From Haloferacaceae archaeon (GTDB taxonomy: Archaea; Halobacteriota; Halobacteria; Halobacteriales; Haloferacaceae): a DNA stretch of 5,350 nt. Shown here one piece after another: positions 1-5,350 of this stretch (within the stretch, counting starts at the first letter, position 1; each line of letters opens with the position of its first letter). Both the position numbers and the translations under genes were made by a program. The DNA lies in assembly GCA_028274825.1 (NCBI GenBank), contig JAQCMZ010000377.1, forward strand, positions 1-5,350, in the 5' to 3' direction. The notes below the pieces were generated by a model. It did no database searches and had not been told where the DNA came from. It saw only the letters and a program-made list of their open reading frames with translations.

Positions 1-835
1 GATTGAGACGTGCTTTGAGACGCTTTGCTGCCTCACCCGCGGCCCGGAAATAGTCGTCCGGGTCTCGATGACGGGTCGCGTCTTCACCAGCAAAGATGAT
101 TCCTCTCGACGAGTTGATGAGTCCGACGTCTGGCTCAACACCAGGATAATCGGCGAGCCCATATGTGACGGCTGGGTCGGCGTCACCGCCCTGAGCACCG
201 ACGCCCGGAACTAGGAACGGGATCCCCGGTGCTTCAGTGCGAAGTTGCTCAAGTTCCCCGGGAACAGTCGCACCGACGACCAGCCCGACATTGCCGTCGC
301 TATTCCACAGGTCGGCTAGTGCCGCGACCCGTCGATACACTGGGTCGCCACCCGCCAACTCGAGATCCTGGAGGTCGGATCCACCCGGGTTCGACGTCCG
401 GCAGAGAATGAACACCCCAGCGTCACTCGAGAGAAACGGCTGGAGTGAGTCTTTCCCCATGTACGGAGAGACAGTGATTGCATCGGCACCGAGGCCATCA
501 GAGTCGTCTCCAACTGCTCTCGCGTACTGACGTGCCGTGTTCCCGATATCGGCGCGTTTCGCGTCAAGTAATACAGGCACGCTTTTTCCGTGAGCGTACG
601 CGATAGTCTCACGGAGCGCTCGCCAGCCGGCCGCGTCCTCGTAGAAGGCAGCGTTGGGTTTGTAGCAGGCGGCGTGCTCGTGAGTCGCGTCGATTATACG
701 GCGGTTAAACGCCCACCGCGGAAGATCGCGATTGGTGACCGACTCCGGCAGCCTGTCAAGATCTGGATCGAGTCCGACTGACACGACGCTATCTGTGACA
801 GCGATCCGGTTGGCGAGAGTATTGAAGAAGCTCAC
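1..835 (-). CDS. pyrF: Orotidine 5'-phosphate decarboxylase, 3' end cut by window edge
   Basis: This enzyme decarboxylates orotidine 5'-phosphate to UMP, the last step of de novo pyrimidine synthesis in the cytoplasm. I translated 278 residues without a stop; only a few C-terminal residues should be missing at the left edge. The TIM-barrel landmarks of the long bacterial/haloarchaeal subfamily are all present: SVGLDPD (19-25), the catalytic DAKRADIGNT block (D91, K93, D96), DAITVSPYMGKD (118-129), CRTSNPG (145-151), and the phosphate-binding PGVGAQGGD (210-218) and SSRGI (242-246). The start is GTG at 835, giving VSFFNTLANRI, which matches the usual N-terminus of the family; no ATG lies in frame nearby. 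No Shine-Dalgarno is visible, and a TATA-like box sits 24-31 nt upstream, so the transcript is probably leaderless. It is on the same strand as the gene at 992-1390 but 156 bp away with its own promoter-like box, so it is probably a separate unit. Confidence 0.95.
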   Translation of the reverse strand, partial: MSFFNTLANRIAVTDSVVSVGLDPDLDRLPESVTNRDLPRWAFNRRIIDATHEHAACYKPNAAFYEDAAGWRALRETIAYAHGKSVPVLLDAKRADIGNTARQYARAVGDDSDGLGADAITVSPYMGKDSLQPFLSSDAGVFILCRTSNPGGSDLQDLELAGGDPVYRRVAALADLWNSDGNVGLVVGATVPGELEQLRTEAPGIPFLVPGVGAQGGDADPAVTYGLADYPGVEPDVGLINSSRGIIFAGEDATRHRDPDDYFRAAGEAAKRLKARLN

Positions 836-858
836 AATCCGGCTGATGGCGGCTAACA

Positions 859-866
859 AGTAATAC
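859..866 (-). promoter_or_regulatory. Putative TATA box of pyrF
   Basis: On the minus strand the octamer GTATTACT lies 24-31 nt before the GTG start of pyrF. Archaeal TATA boxes sit about 25 nt before the transcription start, so this position predicts a leaderless or nearly leaderless mRNA. That fits the absence of a ribosome binding site. The match to a TATA consensus is only fair. Confidence 0.4.
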
Positions 867-991
867 CTACCGCGGCAAGCCACACAGCTCTCGTAGGCGA
901 AAACACCTATCAACGATTAGTGGGCACGCGTCAGTTCTGGGTTGCACAGCTAGGGCGGTACGGAGCGTACTCCCGGAAGATCCTCCCGCGC

Positions 992-1390
992 TCAGGGGAC
1001 AATCGTGATGTCGTTGACGTTGTCTAACTGCCCGAGATCTGCCGCAATAGCGTCTTGATCGACACCGGCCATGTAGTAGAACACGAGATCGAAGCTCCCG
1101 TTGCGAAGCAGTTGTTGACACTCCCAAACGAAGTCTTCGTCTTCGAGAGTGAGTCCCTGGAACTGATTGGAGGCGAACTCGGAGGTGTCGTTTCCAGCGT
1201 AAATGTACGTTTCACCTTTGTCGGCGTGGTCTGCGAGAATTTCGTTGATCGAGATAGTCAACTCTTGCATCTCGAGATCCTCCTGACCGTCCAGATCAGT
1301 GTGGACGATACAGCCCGCGAGTTCGATGTCACCGGGCTCTATCAGGGCTTTTGCACGCTCGTATAGTTGCTCGTCGACAGGTGCACTCAT
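992..1390 (-). CDS. Conserved haloarchaeal protein of unknown function (DUF5778-like)
   Basis: This is a 132-residue soluble acidic protein. I recognise its pattern as a small family conserved in haloarchaea and annotated, as far as I recall, as DUF5778; its biochemical role is not known. Visible landmarks are an N-terminal helix (DEQLYERAKALIEPGDIEL, 6-24), a conserved-looking GCIVHTDLDG (26-35), KGETYIYAGND (58-68), NQFQGLTLEDEDFVWECQQL (75-94) and FDLVFYYMAG (100-109). The alternation of short beta-like and helical stretches suggests one compact alpha/beta domain. There is no signal peptide or membrane segment. I chose the ATG at 1390 because the 44 residues that could be added upstream (to 1522) are rich in Pro, Ser and Arg, unlike the rest of the protein. 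No Shine-Dalgarno precedes it. The same strand carries pyrF downstream, but a 156-bp gap argues against tight coupling. Confidence 0.85.
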   Translation of the reverse strand: MSAPVDEQLYERAKALIEPGDIELAGCIVHTDLDGQEDLEMQELTISINEILADHADKGETYIYAGNDTSEFASNQFQGLTLEDEDFVWECQQLLRNGSFDLVFYYMAGVDQDAIAADLGQLDNVNDITIVP

Positions 1391-1494
1391 TGATTCTATA
1401 CTGTGTATGCGAGGCTTTACCGGTGGCGGTTCGGACGGCGTGTCGGTGCATAACGGGGGCTCTCTCGGCGAGTGACTCTGAGAGGCGAACACAC

Positions 1495-1650
1495 GTGTTG
1501 GAGCCGTGGATCGAACAGACACGGAAAATCACAGAACTCGGCCCGTCAGCTGTAAACGACCCGCACCGGACGCACGACGCGATACCGGTGCAACTAGATG
1601 TGCCTGAACGCTGTGAGGACGGGAGTTCGGGGATCACTGACTGCGATTGA
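1495..1650 (+). pseudogene. Possible coding relic, about 51 codons, unrecognised
   Basis: From a possible GTG start at 1495 to a TGA at 1648-1650 the plus strand encodes about 51 residues (beginning LEPWIEQTRKI after the start and ending SSGITDCD). The stretch has 11 acidic residues and about two thirds G or C at third codon positions, as haloarchaeal genes do. The same frame upstream, overlapping the minus-strand gene start, is Cys- and Arg-rich and looks non-coding. I do not recognise the family. It may be the tail of a lost gene, a tiny real gene, or chance. Confidence is low. Confidence 0.2.
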
Positions 1651-2040
1651 AGACAAATAGATGCGCAGGCTTACAGAAACTCACGGACAAAACGTGGTTG
1701 CGCGGGGATGAATCCGACATATCTTGTATCGTCCATCGACAGCGATTTCAGACGAAGATTTGAGTATACTCAGGGTTCTGATCCATCTTCGCCGAGGCGG
1801 TTCATCCGCCGGTGTAATCGGATAGTATCGGGAATTCCTGACTCCACCAGAAACACCCGTTCTGTGTTGGAACACAGGGTGAAGTCGGCACAAGTGACTC
1901 CGAGTCTCACCACTACTGGCGGTGAGAGGAGTACCGACTGGTTGGTACAGCCATCGACGTCTCTGGTTGACACGAAAACTGGCTCAGTCGGGCCTCGAGA
2001 ACAGGCACTGTCGGAAACCACAATATCCCAACCCAGCGGT

Positions 2041-2090
2041 GTGGTGCCGTGGGAATCCCCGGCTTTCAGGGCGGGGAGGATGTGAAGTGT
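2041..2090 (+). mobile_element. Remnant right end of an IS200/IS605 (IS1341/TnpB-type) element
   Basis: The run GTGGGAATCC (2049-2058), a GC-rich hairpin, then GGAGGATGTGAA (2075-2086) has the layout of the right end of haloarchaeal IS200/IS605-group elements. In intact elements the end of tnpB and the guide (omega) RNA scaffold coincide here. The hairpin arms are 2057-2063 and 2070-2076 with loop TTTCAG; six of seven positions pair, with one G/G mismatch at 2062/2071. The plus-strand frame ending here reads VVPWESPAFRAGRM then stop (2084ish), which resembles the read-through found at such ends. No TnpB catalytic or zinc-ribbon motif and no TnpA is visible upstream, so I call it a decayed or MITE-like remnant. 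The assignment rests on pattern memory, not on an alignment. Confidence 0.5.
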
Positions 2091-2121
2091 GGATCGCCAG
2101 TTCGCGCGTTTCAGCCTACGT

Positions 2122-2136
2122 GACGAAAATCAAATT
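2122..2136 (-). terminator. Possible oligo-T terminator after speB
   Basis: On the minus strand, about 45-60 nt past the speB stop, the sequence CAATTTGATTTTCGTC carries two short T-tracts. Archaeal transcription often ends at T-rich tracts without a hairpin. The tracts are short (3 and 4 T), so support is weak, but no better candidate lies between the stop and the IS-like remnant. Confidence 0.3.
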
Positions 2137-2180
2137 GCCACCAACTGTTATCGAACGCCGTGTTCGACCGGGAAGGCTGG

Positions 2181-2996
2181 TCACTCAGCAGCTGCGTTCG
2201 CGTAGACGAACTCTTTGAGCAGTTTCCCGCCGAGCGCGGCCGCTTGCCCGCTATCGCGGTCGTTTATTTCGACCAGGTCGAAGCCAACAGCACGAGGAGC
2301 GACCGCTCGCACGATCGCACGCATCGTCTCGGGTGTGAGTCCGAATGGTTCCATCGTCCCCGTGCCGGGGGCAAATCCAGGGTCGGCGCCGTCGATATCC
2401 ACTGACAGATATACCTCATCTCCGAGTGTCTCAGAGGCAGTTTCTGGCCATCTGGACGCAGCCTCAGGAGGGATGACAGTGACATCCTCGCGATCAGCGC
2501 GGTCCCACTCCTCCGAAGAGCCGGTGCGGGCCCCGATAATAATAGCCTCATCGACGAGATCAAGCACACGCCGTGTCACACAGGCGTGGCTCCAGGGATT
2601 GCCGTCAAATTCGTCACGCAAATCCAGATGAGCGTCGATACTGACGAGCGTTTTCGGAGTAGTCGCTTCCACCCCCGCGTACGTGATTGTGTGTTCTCCG
2701 CCGATTGTCAACGGGAGAAGATCATCCCCGACGAGATCACCAATTTCGCCCGCCAGAAACGAGAGATAATCGGGCACATCGTTCCACGCACGGAGATTGC
2801 CAGTATCACAGACTCCGAGTTCGGAAAACTGAATCCCACTGCGGTGGTCATAATCAGCAAACCCTGTCGCGAATTTGCGAACGCGATCAGGGCCGAACCG
2901 TGTGCCCGGCTGAAAAGAGGTAGTCGCGTCCAGGGGAGCTCCAACAATCGCGTATGAGGCGTCTGTTCGTGATGCACTCGCACCGGGGAAACTCAT
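2181..2996 (-). CDS. speB: Agmatinase / ureohydrolase family protein (SpeB-like)
   Basis: This 271-residue protein belongs to the arginase/agmatinase (ureohydrolase) superfamily, dinuclear manganese enzymes that hydrolyse guanidino groups; agmatinase converts agmatine to putrescine and urea. All expected metal ligands are visible: H102 in GGEHT, D121, H123 and D125 in SIDAHLD, and D200 and D202 in SVDIDGADP. H137 in WSHAC matches the catalytic histidine position. PGFAPGTGTMEPFGLT (206-221) and FDLVEINDRD (239-248) are the usual C-terminal blocks. Length is normal for the family. The ATG overlaps the TGA of the eif5A gene by one base (TGATG), implying translational coupling and a shared transcript. 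In haloarchaea this neighbour relationship has been linked to deoxyhypusine formation on IF-5A from agmatine, so the true substrate may be free agmatine, an agmatinyl-modified protein, or both. Sequence alone cannot exclude another guanidino substrate. Confidence 0.92.
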   Translation of the reverse strand: MSFPGASASRTDASYAIVGAPLDATTSFQPGTRFGPDRVRKFATGFADYDHRSGIQFSELGVCDTGNLRAWNDVPDYLSFLAGEIGDLVGDDLLPLTIGGEHTITYAGVEATTPKTLVSIDAHLDLRDEFDGNPWSHACVTRRVLDLVDEAIIIGARTGSSEEWDRADREDVTVIPPEAASRWPETASETLGDEVYLSVDIDGADPGFAPGTGTMEPFGLTPETMRAIVRAVAPRAVGFDLVEINDRDSGQAAALGGKLLKEFVYANAAAE

Positions 2997-3373
2997 CAGC
3001 CGACAACCTTACGCTGGCCCTCGTACTCGAGATATTCGATCTCATCGTCAGGTGTGAACTCGGTGTTTTCCGGGACGCGCATGGTGAACGTCTCGTAGGT
3101 GTCCAGATCCATTACTTGTGCGTCATCGCCGGAGACTGAGACGACTTGGCCGCCTTTTCGCTCGATAATCGGGACCCACACCTTCGCGTCGACTGGCTGG
3201 GAAAGTGAGCGTTTCCTGGCGTCGAAGACACCTTTCGCTTCAATACGGGCTTTGGCGCTGCCGTGTTTGCCAGGCTTGGCTGTGCTGTACCCGTTGATTT
3301 CGCAGGGCGCGTCATCCATCATGACGTAACTCCCTTCCTGAAGCTCGCGCACTTGCTTCTGCTCTCGCGGCAT
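2996..3373 (-). CDS. eif5A: Translation factor aIF5A (hypusine-containing)
   Basis: This 125-residue protein is archaeal IF-5A, the homologue of eIF5A and bacterial EF-P, which binds the ribosome and helps peptide-bond formation at difficult sequences. The N-terminal SH3-like domain (about 1-70) contains the modification loop STAKPGKHGSAK (30-41), with K36 as the lysine that becomes deoxyhypusine or hypusine. The C-terminal OB-fold (about 71-125) includes DAQVMDLDTYETFTMRVPE. I chose the ATG at 3373, giving MPREQKQVRELQEGSYV, because it matches the family length. The 21 extra residues of the longer frame (to 3436) would read across the TATA box and look non-coding. No Shine-Dalgarno is present, and a good TATA box ends 23 nt upstream, so the mRNA is probably leaderless. 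The stop overlaps the speB start. Confidence 0.97.
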   Translation of the reverse strand: MPREQKQVRELQEGSYVMMDDAPCEINGYSTAKPGKHGSAKARIEAKGVFDARKRSLSQPVDAKVWVPIIERKGGQVVSVSGDDAQVMDLDTYETFTMRVPENTEFTPDDEIEYLEYEGQRKVVG

Positions 3374-3395
3374 ACGCAAAGTTTCAACGGCGGTA

Positions 3396-3412
3396 GTATA
3401 AACGGTTTGGAA
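3396..3412 (-). promoter_or_regulatory. Promoter (BRE and TATA box) of eif5A-speB
   Basis: On the minus strand TCCAAACC followed by GTTTATAC places a BRE-like purine-rich element and a clear TATA box, the latter 23-30 nt before the eif5A ATG. It lies in the 64-bp gap between the membrane protein gene and eif5A. This gives eif5A-speB its own promoter even though the upstream genes run in the same direction, and it predicts a leaderless transcript. Confidence 0.6.
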
Positions 3413-3437
3413 CAGGGCCGAATGGTACGGTGTCAAG

Positions 3438-3722
3438 TCAGTTAGGCGTGTCCTCGTCGTGGGCGTCAGAATCGTCTTCTTCAGGGTCTGGCGGGACTAG
3501 CTGGCCGGTGATGAGCAGACTCGCGAGAAACAAGACGAGGAATCCGGCACCGACGGCCATCGTCGTCCGGACGATGAACGGGATATCGTACAGGAACGCG
3601 ATCCGGTCGGCGACTGCAATCCCGATGATCGCAACCGCGATGACTTTCTGTTCGTCTGTCGGGTTTTCGACGAGACTGCGAACGTCCTCAATCGCATCGC
3701 CGACGAATTCAGGAAGACCCAT
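3438..3722 (-). CDS. Small membrane protein with two predicted transmembrane helices
   Basis: I do not recognise this 94-residue protein. Residues 1-20 could form an amphipathic acidic helix (MGLPEFVGDAIEDVRSLVEN). Residues about 26-45 (KVIAVAIIGIAVADRIAFLY) and 52-74 (RTTMAVGAGFLVLFLASLLI) are hydrophobic and should span the membrane. The tail from 77 to 94 (PPDPEEDDSDAHDEDTPN) is highly acidic, typical of haloarchaeal soluble ends. Because the two helices form a hairpin, both ends should lie on the same side of the membrane. The ATG follows the aminotransferase stop with a single base between (TGA-A-ATG), so the two are almost certainly co-transcribed and translationally coupled; a G-rich stretch about 8 nt before the ATG could act as a weak ribosome binding site. 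It might be an anchor or accessory to a neighbouring enzyme, but nothing in the sequence shows a function. Confidence 0.85.
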   Translation of the reverse strand: MGLPEFVGDAIEDVRSLVENPTDEQKVIAVAIIGIAVADRIAFLYDIPFIVRTTMAVGAGFLVLFLASLLITGQLVPPDPEEDDSDAHDEDTPN

Positions 3723-3723
3723 T

Positions 3724-4797
3724 TCAGTGCCCCCCGATCACGGAGCCAACCCGCGCGAGTCCCTCACGGAGATCCGCAGTGTTGAGCCCGAACCCGATTC
3801 GAAAGTAGTTCTCGTATCCGAACAGTTTACCCGGCGCCAACACCACACTCTCTTGCTCAACGACTTGTCGACAGAACCCTTTCGCAGTGTCGAATCCGTC
3901 GGGAACGCTGACAAAGCCGTTGACTCCAACGGGGTCGTGCCACGAGAGGCCGTGTGTTGAGAGAAAGTCGGCGACTATCCCCCGATTTCGAGCCGCGAGT
4001 TCGCGATTCTCGCGGAGGATCGCCATTTCGTGTCTTCCCCGCGCCTGTTTGGCGACGTGTTGGCCGAATAACGATGGAGAGATCGTCATATAATCTTTCC
4101 ATCGCCACGCGCGATCGATAATCTCGCGCGGGCCGACAAGCCAGCCGAATCGGAGCCCGGCCAGCCCGTAAGCCTTTGTGAGGCTCGTAGTCGAGATCCC
4201 CCGGTCGCCGAGACTCGCGACTGGCGGGTGGGGGTTCTCGGTCAGCAATCGATACACCTCATCACACAGCAGATATGCCCCGTGTCCGGCCGCAATATCG
4301 TACAGATCCTCGATCACGTTTTTCGGGTGGTATCGGCCGGTCGGATTGTTCGGATTATTAACGACGATGACTGCCGTATCATTGGTGACTCGCTCTCGGA
4401 CAGCATCGGGGTCGAGCTGCCAGTCCGGGGGGTCTAACCACACTCGATCAATATCGCCGAACGCCTCCGGTACAGCATGTAACGCCTGGTATGTGGGCGT
4501 CACCACTACAGCGTGATCGCCCGCCTCGGAGCCGAGCACCGACAGAAAGGTGAGAAAATTCGCCTCCTGTGTCCCACAGGTGAACAACACTTCATCCTCT
4601 TCGCAATCGTATCGCTGGCACAGCTGTGCCCGAAACTTGGGATCGCCATTTGTCGGGATGACATAGCCCACTTTTCCGGGGTCAAGATCGAATCGAGAGG
4701 CATTCAGCGAGCGGATCCCGCTTTCAGCGAGCATCAAATTTGCCTCGTGTTCGTATTTCGCGAACCACCGTTCTAACCCGAATGGTTCAATGTGCAT
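3724..4797 (-). CDS. PLP-dependent class I/II aminotransferase
   Basis: This 357-residue fold-type I PLP enzyme transfers amino groups (or does a related PLP reaction) on an unidentified amino acid. Visible residues are the cofactor loop CGTQEAN (74-80), Y103 in TPTYQAL for ring stacking, N151 in NNPNNPTG (147-154), D179 and Y182 in CDEVYRLL, the Schiff-base lysine K208 in SLTKAYGLAGLRFGW (205-219) with R216 for the phosphate, and R333 in YFRIGFG for the substrate carboxylate. The N-terminus HIEPFGLERWFAKYE resembles the group often annotated as capreomycidine-synthase-like or aspartate-aminotransferase-like; I cannot assign the substrate. Length is slightly short for the class but complete. 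The ATG at 4797 is the natural start, with a TATA-like box 24-29 nt upstream. It heads the minus-strand cluster leading to the membrane protein, aIF5A and SpeB. Confidence 0.92.
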   Translation of the reverse strand: MHIEPFGLERWFAKYEHEANLMLAESGIRSLNASRFDLDPGKVGYVIPTNGDPKFRAQLCQRYDCEEDEVLFTCGTQEANFLTFLSVLGSEAGDHAVVVTPTYQALHAVPEAFGDIDRVWLDPPDWQLDPDAVRERVTNDTAVIVVNNPNNPTGRYHPKNVIEDLYDIAAGHGAYLLCDEVYRLLTENPHPPVASLGDRGISTTSLTKAYGLAGLRFGWLVGPREIIDRAWRWKDYMTISPSLFGQHVAKQARGRHEMAILRENRELAARNRGIVADFLSTHGLSWHDPVGVNGFVSVPDGFDTAKGFCRQVVEQESVVLAPGKLFGYENYFRIGFGLNTADLREGLARVGSVIGGH

Positions 4798-4810
4798 GTG
4801 TCAAAGTTGG

Positions 4811-4834
4811 CTGACGGGGATTAAAACCTGTCAG
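4811..4834 (-). promoter_or_regulatory. Promoter of the aminotransferase gene, TATA box inside an inverted repeat
   Basis: The TATA-like TTTTAA (minus strand, 4826-4821) lies 24-29 nt before the aminotransferase ATG. It is flanked by arms CTGACGGG (4811-4818) and CCTGTCAG (4827-4834), which match as an inverted repeat at seven of eight positions around an 8-nt centre. A dimeric regulator bound here would block TBP access, so this could be an operator. The promoter call is moderate; the operator call is speculative. Confidence 0.45.
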
Positions 4835-5000
4835 AATCGTTGTGAGAATGCCAATCCGGTCTGGTGGGCGTCTAAGGAGACAGCTCACGAGTAGTCACAA
4901 TCCGGAAGTGTGGGGTGACAACAGACAGAATTTGGCAAAAGATAGCGACTCCTCGGTGAACGCTCGATCCGGACACGAAGGCCATATACACACTCCGAAC

Positions 5001-5010
5001 GGCTTATTCC
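5001..5010 (+). promoter_or_regulatory. Putative TATA box of the siroheme decarboxylase gene
   Basis: CTTATT at 5003-5008, preceded by CGAAC at 4996-5000 as a possible BRE, lies 24-29 nt before the ATG at 5032. The spacing fits a leaderless or very short-leader transcript. Another AT-rich stretch (CATATACAC, 4983-4991) is farther away and less well placed. Confidence 0.4.
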
Positions 5011-5031
5011 TACTGGCTGTAGAGTGAGCGT

Positions 5032-5350
5032 ATGCAACAGGTCGATGCGGATCTTTCCACGCTCGACCGGGCGATTATCAACGGATTTCAGGGGGGGTTT
5101 CCGGTCGTTGAGAACCCGTTCGAGCCGGCCGCAGCAGCGCTACGTGATCGCGGGGTAGATGTGAGCGGCCCGGAGTTAGCCGCCCGGGTCCGCAGTCTCG
5201 AGTCAGAGGGTGTGCTCTCACGGTTCGGAGCGCTCGTGAACGCCGAAGAGATTGGTGGAACCGCCTCATTGGTCGCTATGGACACTCCGAAAAATCGCTT
5301 CGAAGAGGTGGCCGAGCAGGTCAACGATTTCCAAGAGGTCGCACACAACT
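5032..5350 (+). CDS. ahbB: Siroheme decarboxylase subunit (AhbB-like), N-terminal part, cut by window edge
   Basis: The 106 visible residues match the AhbA/AhbB (NirD/L/G/H-like) family, which decarboxylates siroheme to 12,18-didecarboxysiroheme in the alternative haem pathway of archaea. The start MQQVDADLSTLDRAIINGFQ leads into GFPVVENPFEPAAAAL (22-37), the typical family signature. A winged-helix, AsnC-type unit runs to about residue 65 (LAARVRSLESEGVLSRFGALVN, 49-70), followed by the start of the alpha/beta domain (TASLVAM, then FEEVAEQVN), ending at VAHN, just where the family's conserved HNY motif begins. Such genes are often mis-annotated as Lrp/AsnC regulators. Subunit identity (A, B or an A-B fusion) cannot be settled without the missing C-terminal part; AhbB is my best guess. 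It is transcribed divergently from the aminotransferase. No strong Shine-Dalgarno is visible. Confidence 0.75.
   Translation, partial: MQQVDADLSTLDRAIINGFQGGFPVVENPFEPAAAALRDRGVDVSGPELAARVRSLESEGVLSRFGALVNAEEIGGTASLVAMDTPKNRFEEVAEQVNDFQEVAHN

Larger units (their letters stand above)
1391..2180. other. 790-bp interval without a convincing intact gene
   Basis: The open frames here are short, overlap on both strands and do not resemble protein families I know. From 1391 to about 1450 the DNA is the upstream region of the 992-1390 gene; I see no strong TATA box for it. Positions 1495-1650 carry a frame with coding-like composition. Positions 1651-2040 show only small hairpins (GGCGG-ttcat-CCGCC near 1796-1810; CTGTGT-tgga-ACACAG near 1862-1877) and no tRNA or CRISPR pattern. 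Positions 2041-2090 resemble the right end of an IS200/IS605 element. Positions 2091-2180 are the 3' flank of the speB gene. The interval looks like a site where mobile DNA inserted and decayed. Confidence 0.6.

Noticed and set aside
894..909. Hairpin TAGGTG-TTTT-CGCCTA (minus strand) between the DUF5778-like gene and pyrF
   Set aside because: A six-pair stem with a TTTT loop could mark termination or be chance. It is too short to report as a feature.
957..969. Hairpin GTACG-gag-CGTAC as a terminator of the 992-1390 gene
   Set aside because: The stem is only five base pairs and no T-run follows on the minus strand.
1391..1522. A 44-residue N-terminal extension of the DUF5778-like protein
   Set aside because: The added residues are rich in Pro, Ser and Arg, unlike the acidic protein body, and the ATG at 1390 gives the length I expect for the family.
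1770..2021. Minus-strand 83-residue frame as a gene
   Set aside because: It overlaps the plus-strand frame, has no recognised motif, and has no promoter or ribosome binding site.
1708..2085. Plus-strand 125-residue frame as a gene
   Set aside because: It has no recognisable domain and a low-complexity Ser/Thr/Arg composition, and its end coincides with the IS-like right end. I treat it as at most a decayed TnpB tail or chance.
3374..3436. A longer aIF5A starting at 3436
   Set aside because: The extension reads through the TATA box, and its residues do not match the conserved aIF5A N-terminus.
4851..4906. Direct repeat CAATCCGG at about 4852 and 4898
   Set aside because: Two 8-nt copies with unrelated flanks are likely chance; the same octamer also appears near 835.
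5032..5350. An Lrp/AsnC transcription regulator
   Set aside because: The winged-helix part is shared, but the GFPVVENPF block and the ending at VAHN fit siroheme decarboxylase subunits better.
1..5350. CRISPR array, tRNA or rRNA genes
   Set aside because: I saw no regularly spaced repeats, no T-loop GGTTCRA pattern in a cloverleaf context, and no rRNA-like sequence on either strand.

Overview
The window reads as chromosomal DNA of a halophilic archaeon (class Halobacteria). The predicted proteins are rich in Asp and Glu and poor in Lys. Most genes lack a clear Shine-Dalgarno sequence and have an archaeal TATA-like box 24-31 nt before the start codon, as expected for leaderless transcripts. 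The gene set also fits: an archaeal IF-5A, a siroheme decarboxylase of the archaeal haem route, and a small protein that I place in a family known to me only from haloarchaea. Base composition is moderate rather than extremely GC-rich. I cannot name the species.

Layout, left to right. Positions 1-835 (minus) hold nearly all of pyrF, the last enzyme of UMP synthesis, cut at its C-terminus by the window edge. Positions 992-1390 (minus) hold a 132-residue conserved protein of unknown function (DUF5778-like). Positions 1391-2180 contain no convincing intact gene. This gap holds a weak coding relic (1495-1650) and, at 2041-2090, what looks like the right end of an IS200/IS605 (IS1341/TnpB-type) element without its transposition genes. 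Positions 2181-4797 (minus) are a compact four-gene cluster, read right to left: a PLP-dependent class I/II aminotransferase, a small two-helix membrane protein, translation factor aIF5A, and a SpeB-like agmatinase/ureohydrolase. A 234-bp divergent promoter region follows. From 5032 to the right edge (plus) is the N-terminal part of a siroheme decarboxylase subunit (AhbB-like).

How the genes fit together. The most meaningful pair is eif5A-speB, whose reading frames overlap by one base (TGATG). IF-5A needs an aminobutyl-type modification (deoxyhypusine) on a lysine that is visible here as K36. In haloarchaea the agmatinase-type enzyme has been linked to making that modification from agmatine. 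The modified protein and a candidate modifying enzyme are therefore translationally coupled. The aminotransferase and membrane protein are separated by one base and are probably co-transcribed. A separate strong TATA box lies directly before eif5A, so the cluster probably has two transcription units. I found no clear new defence or mobile system. The least explained DNA is the 1391-2180 gap.
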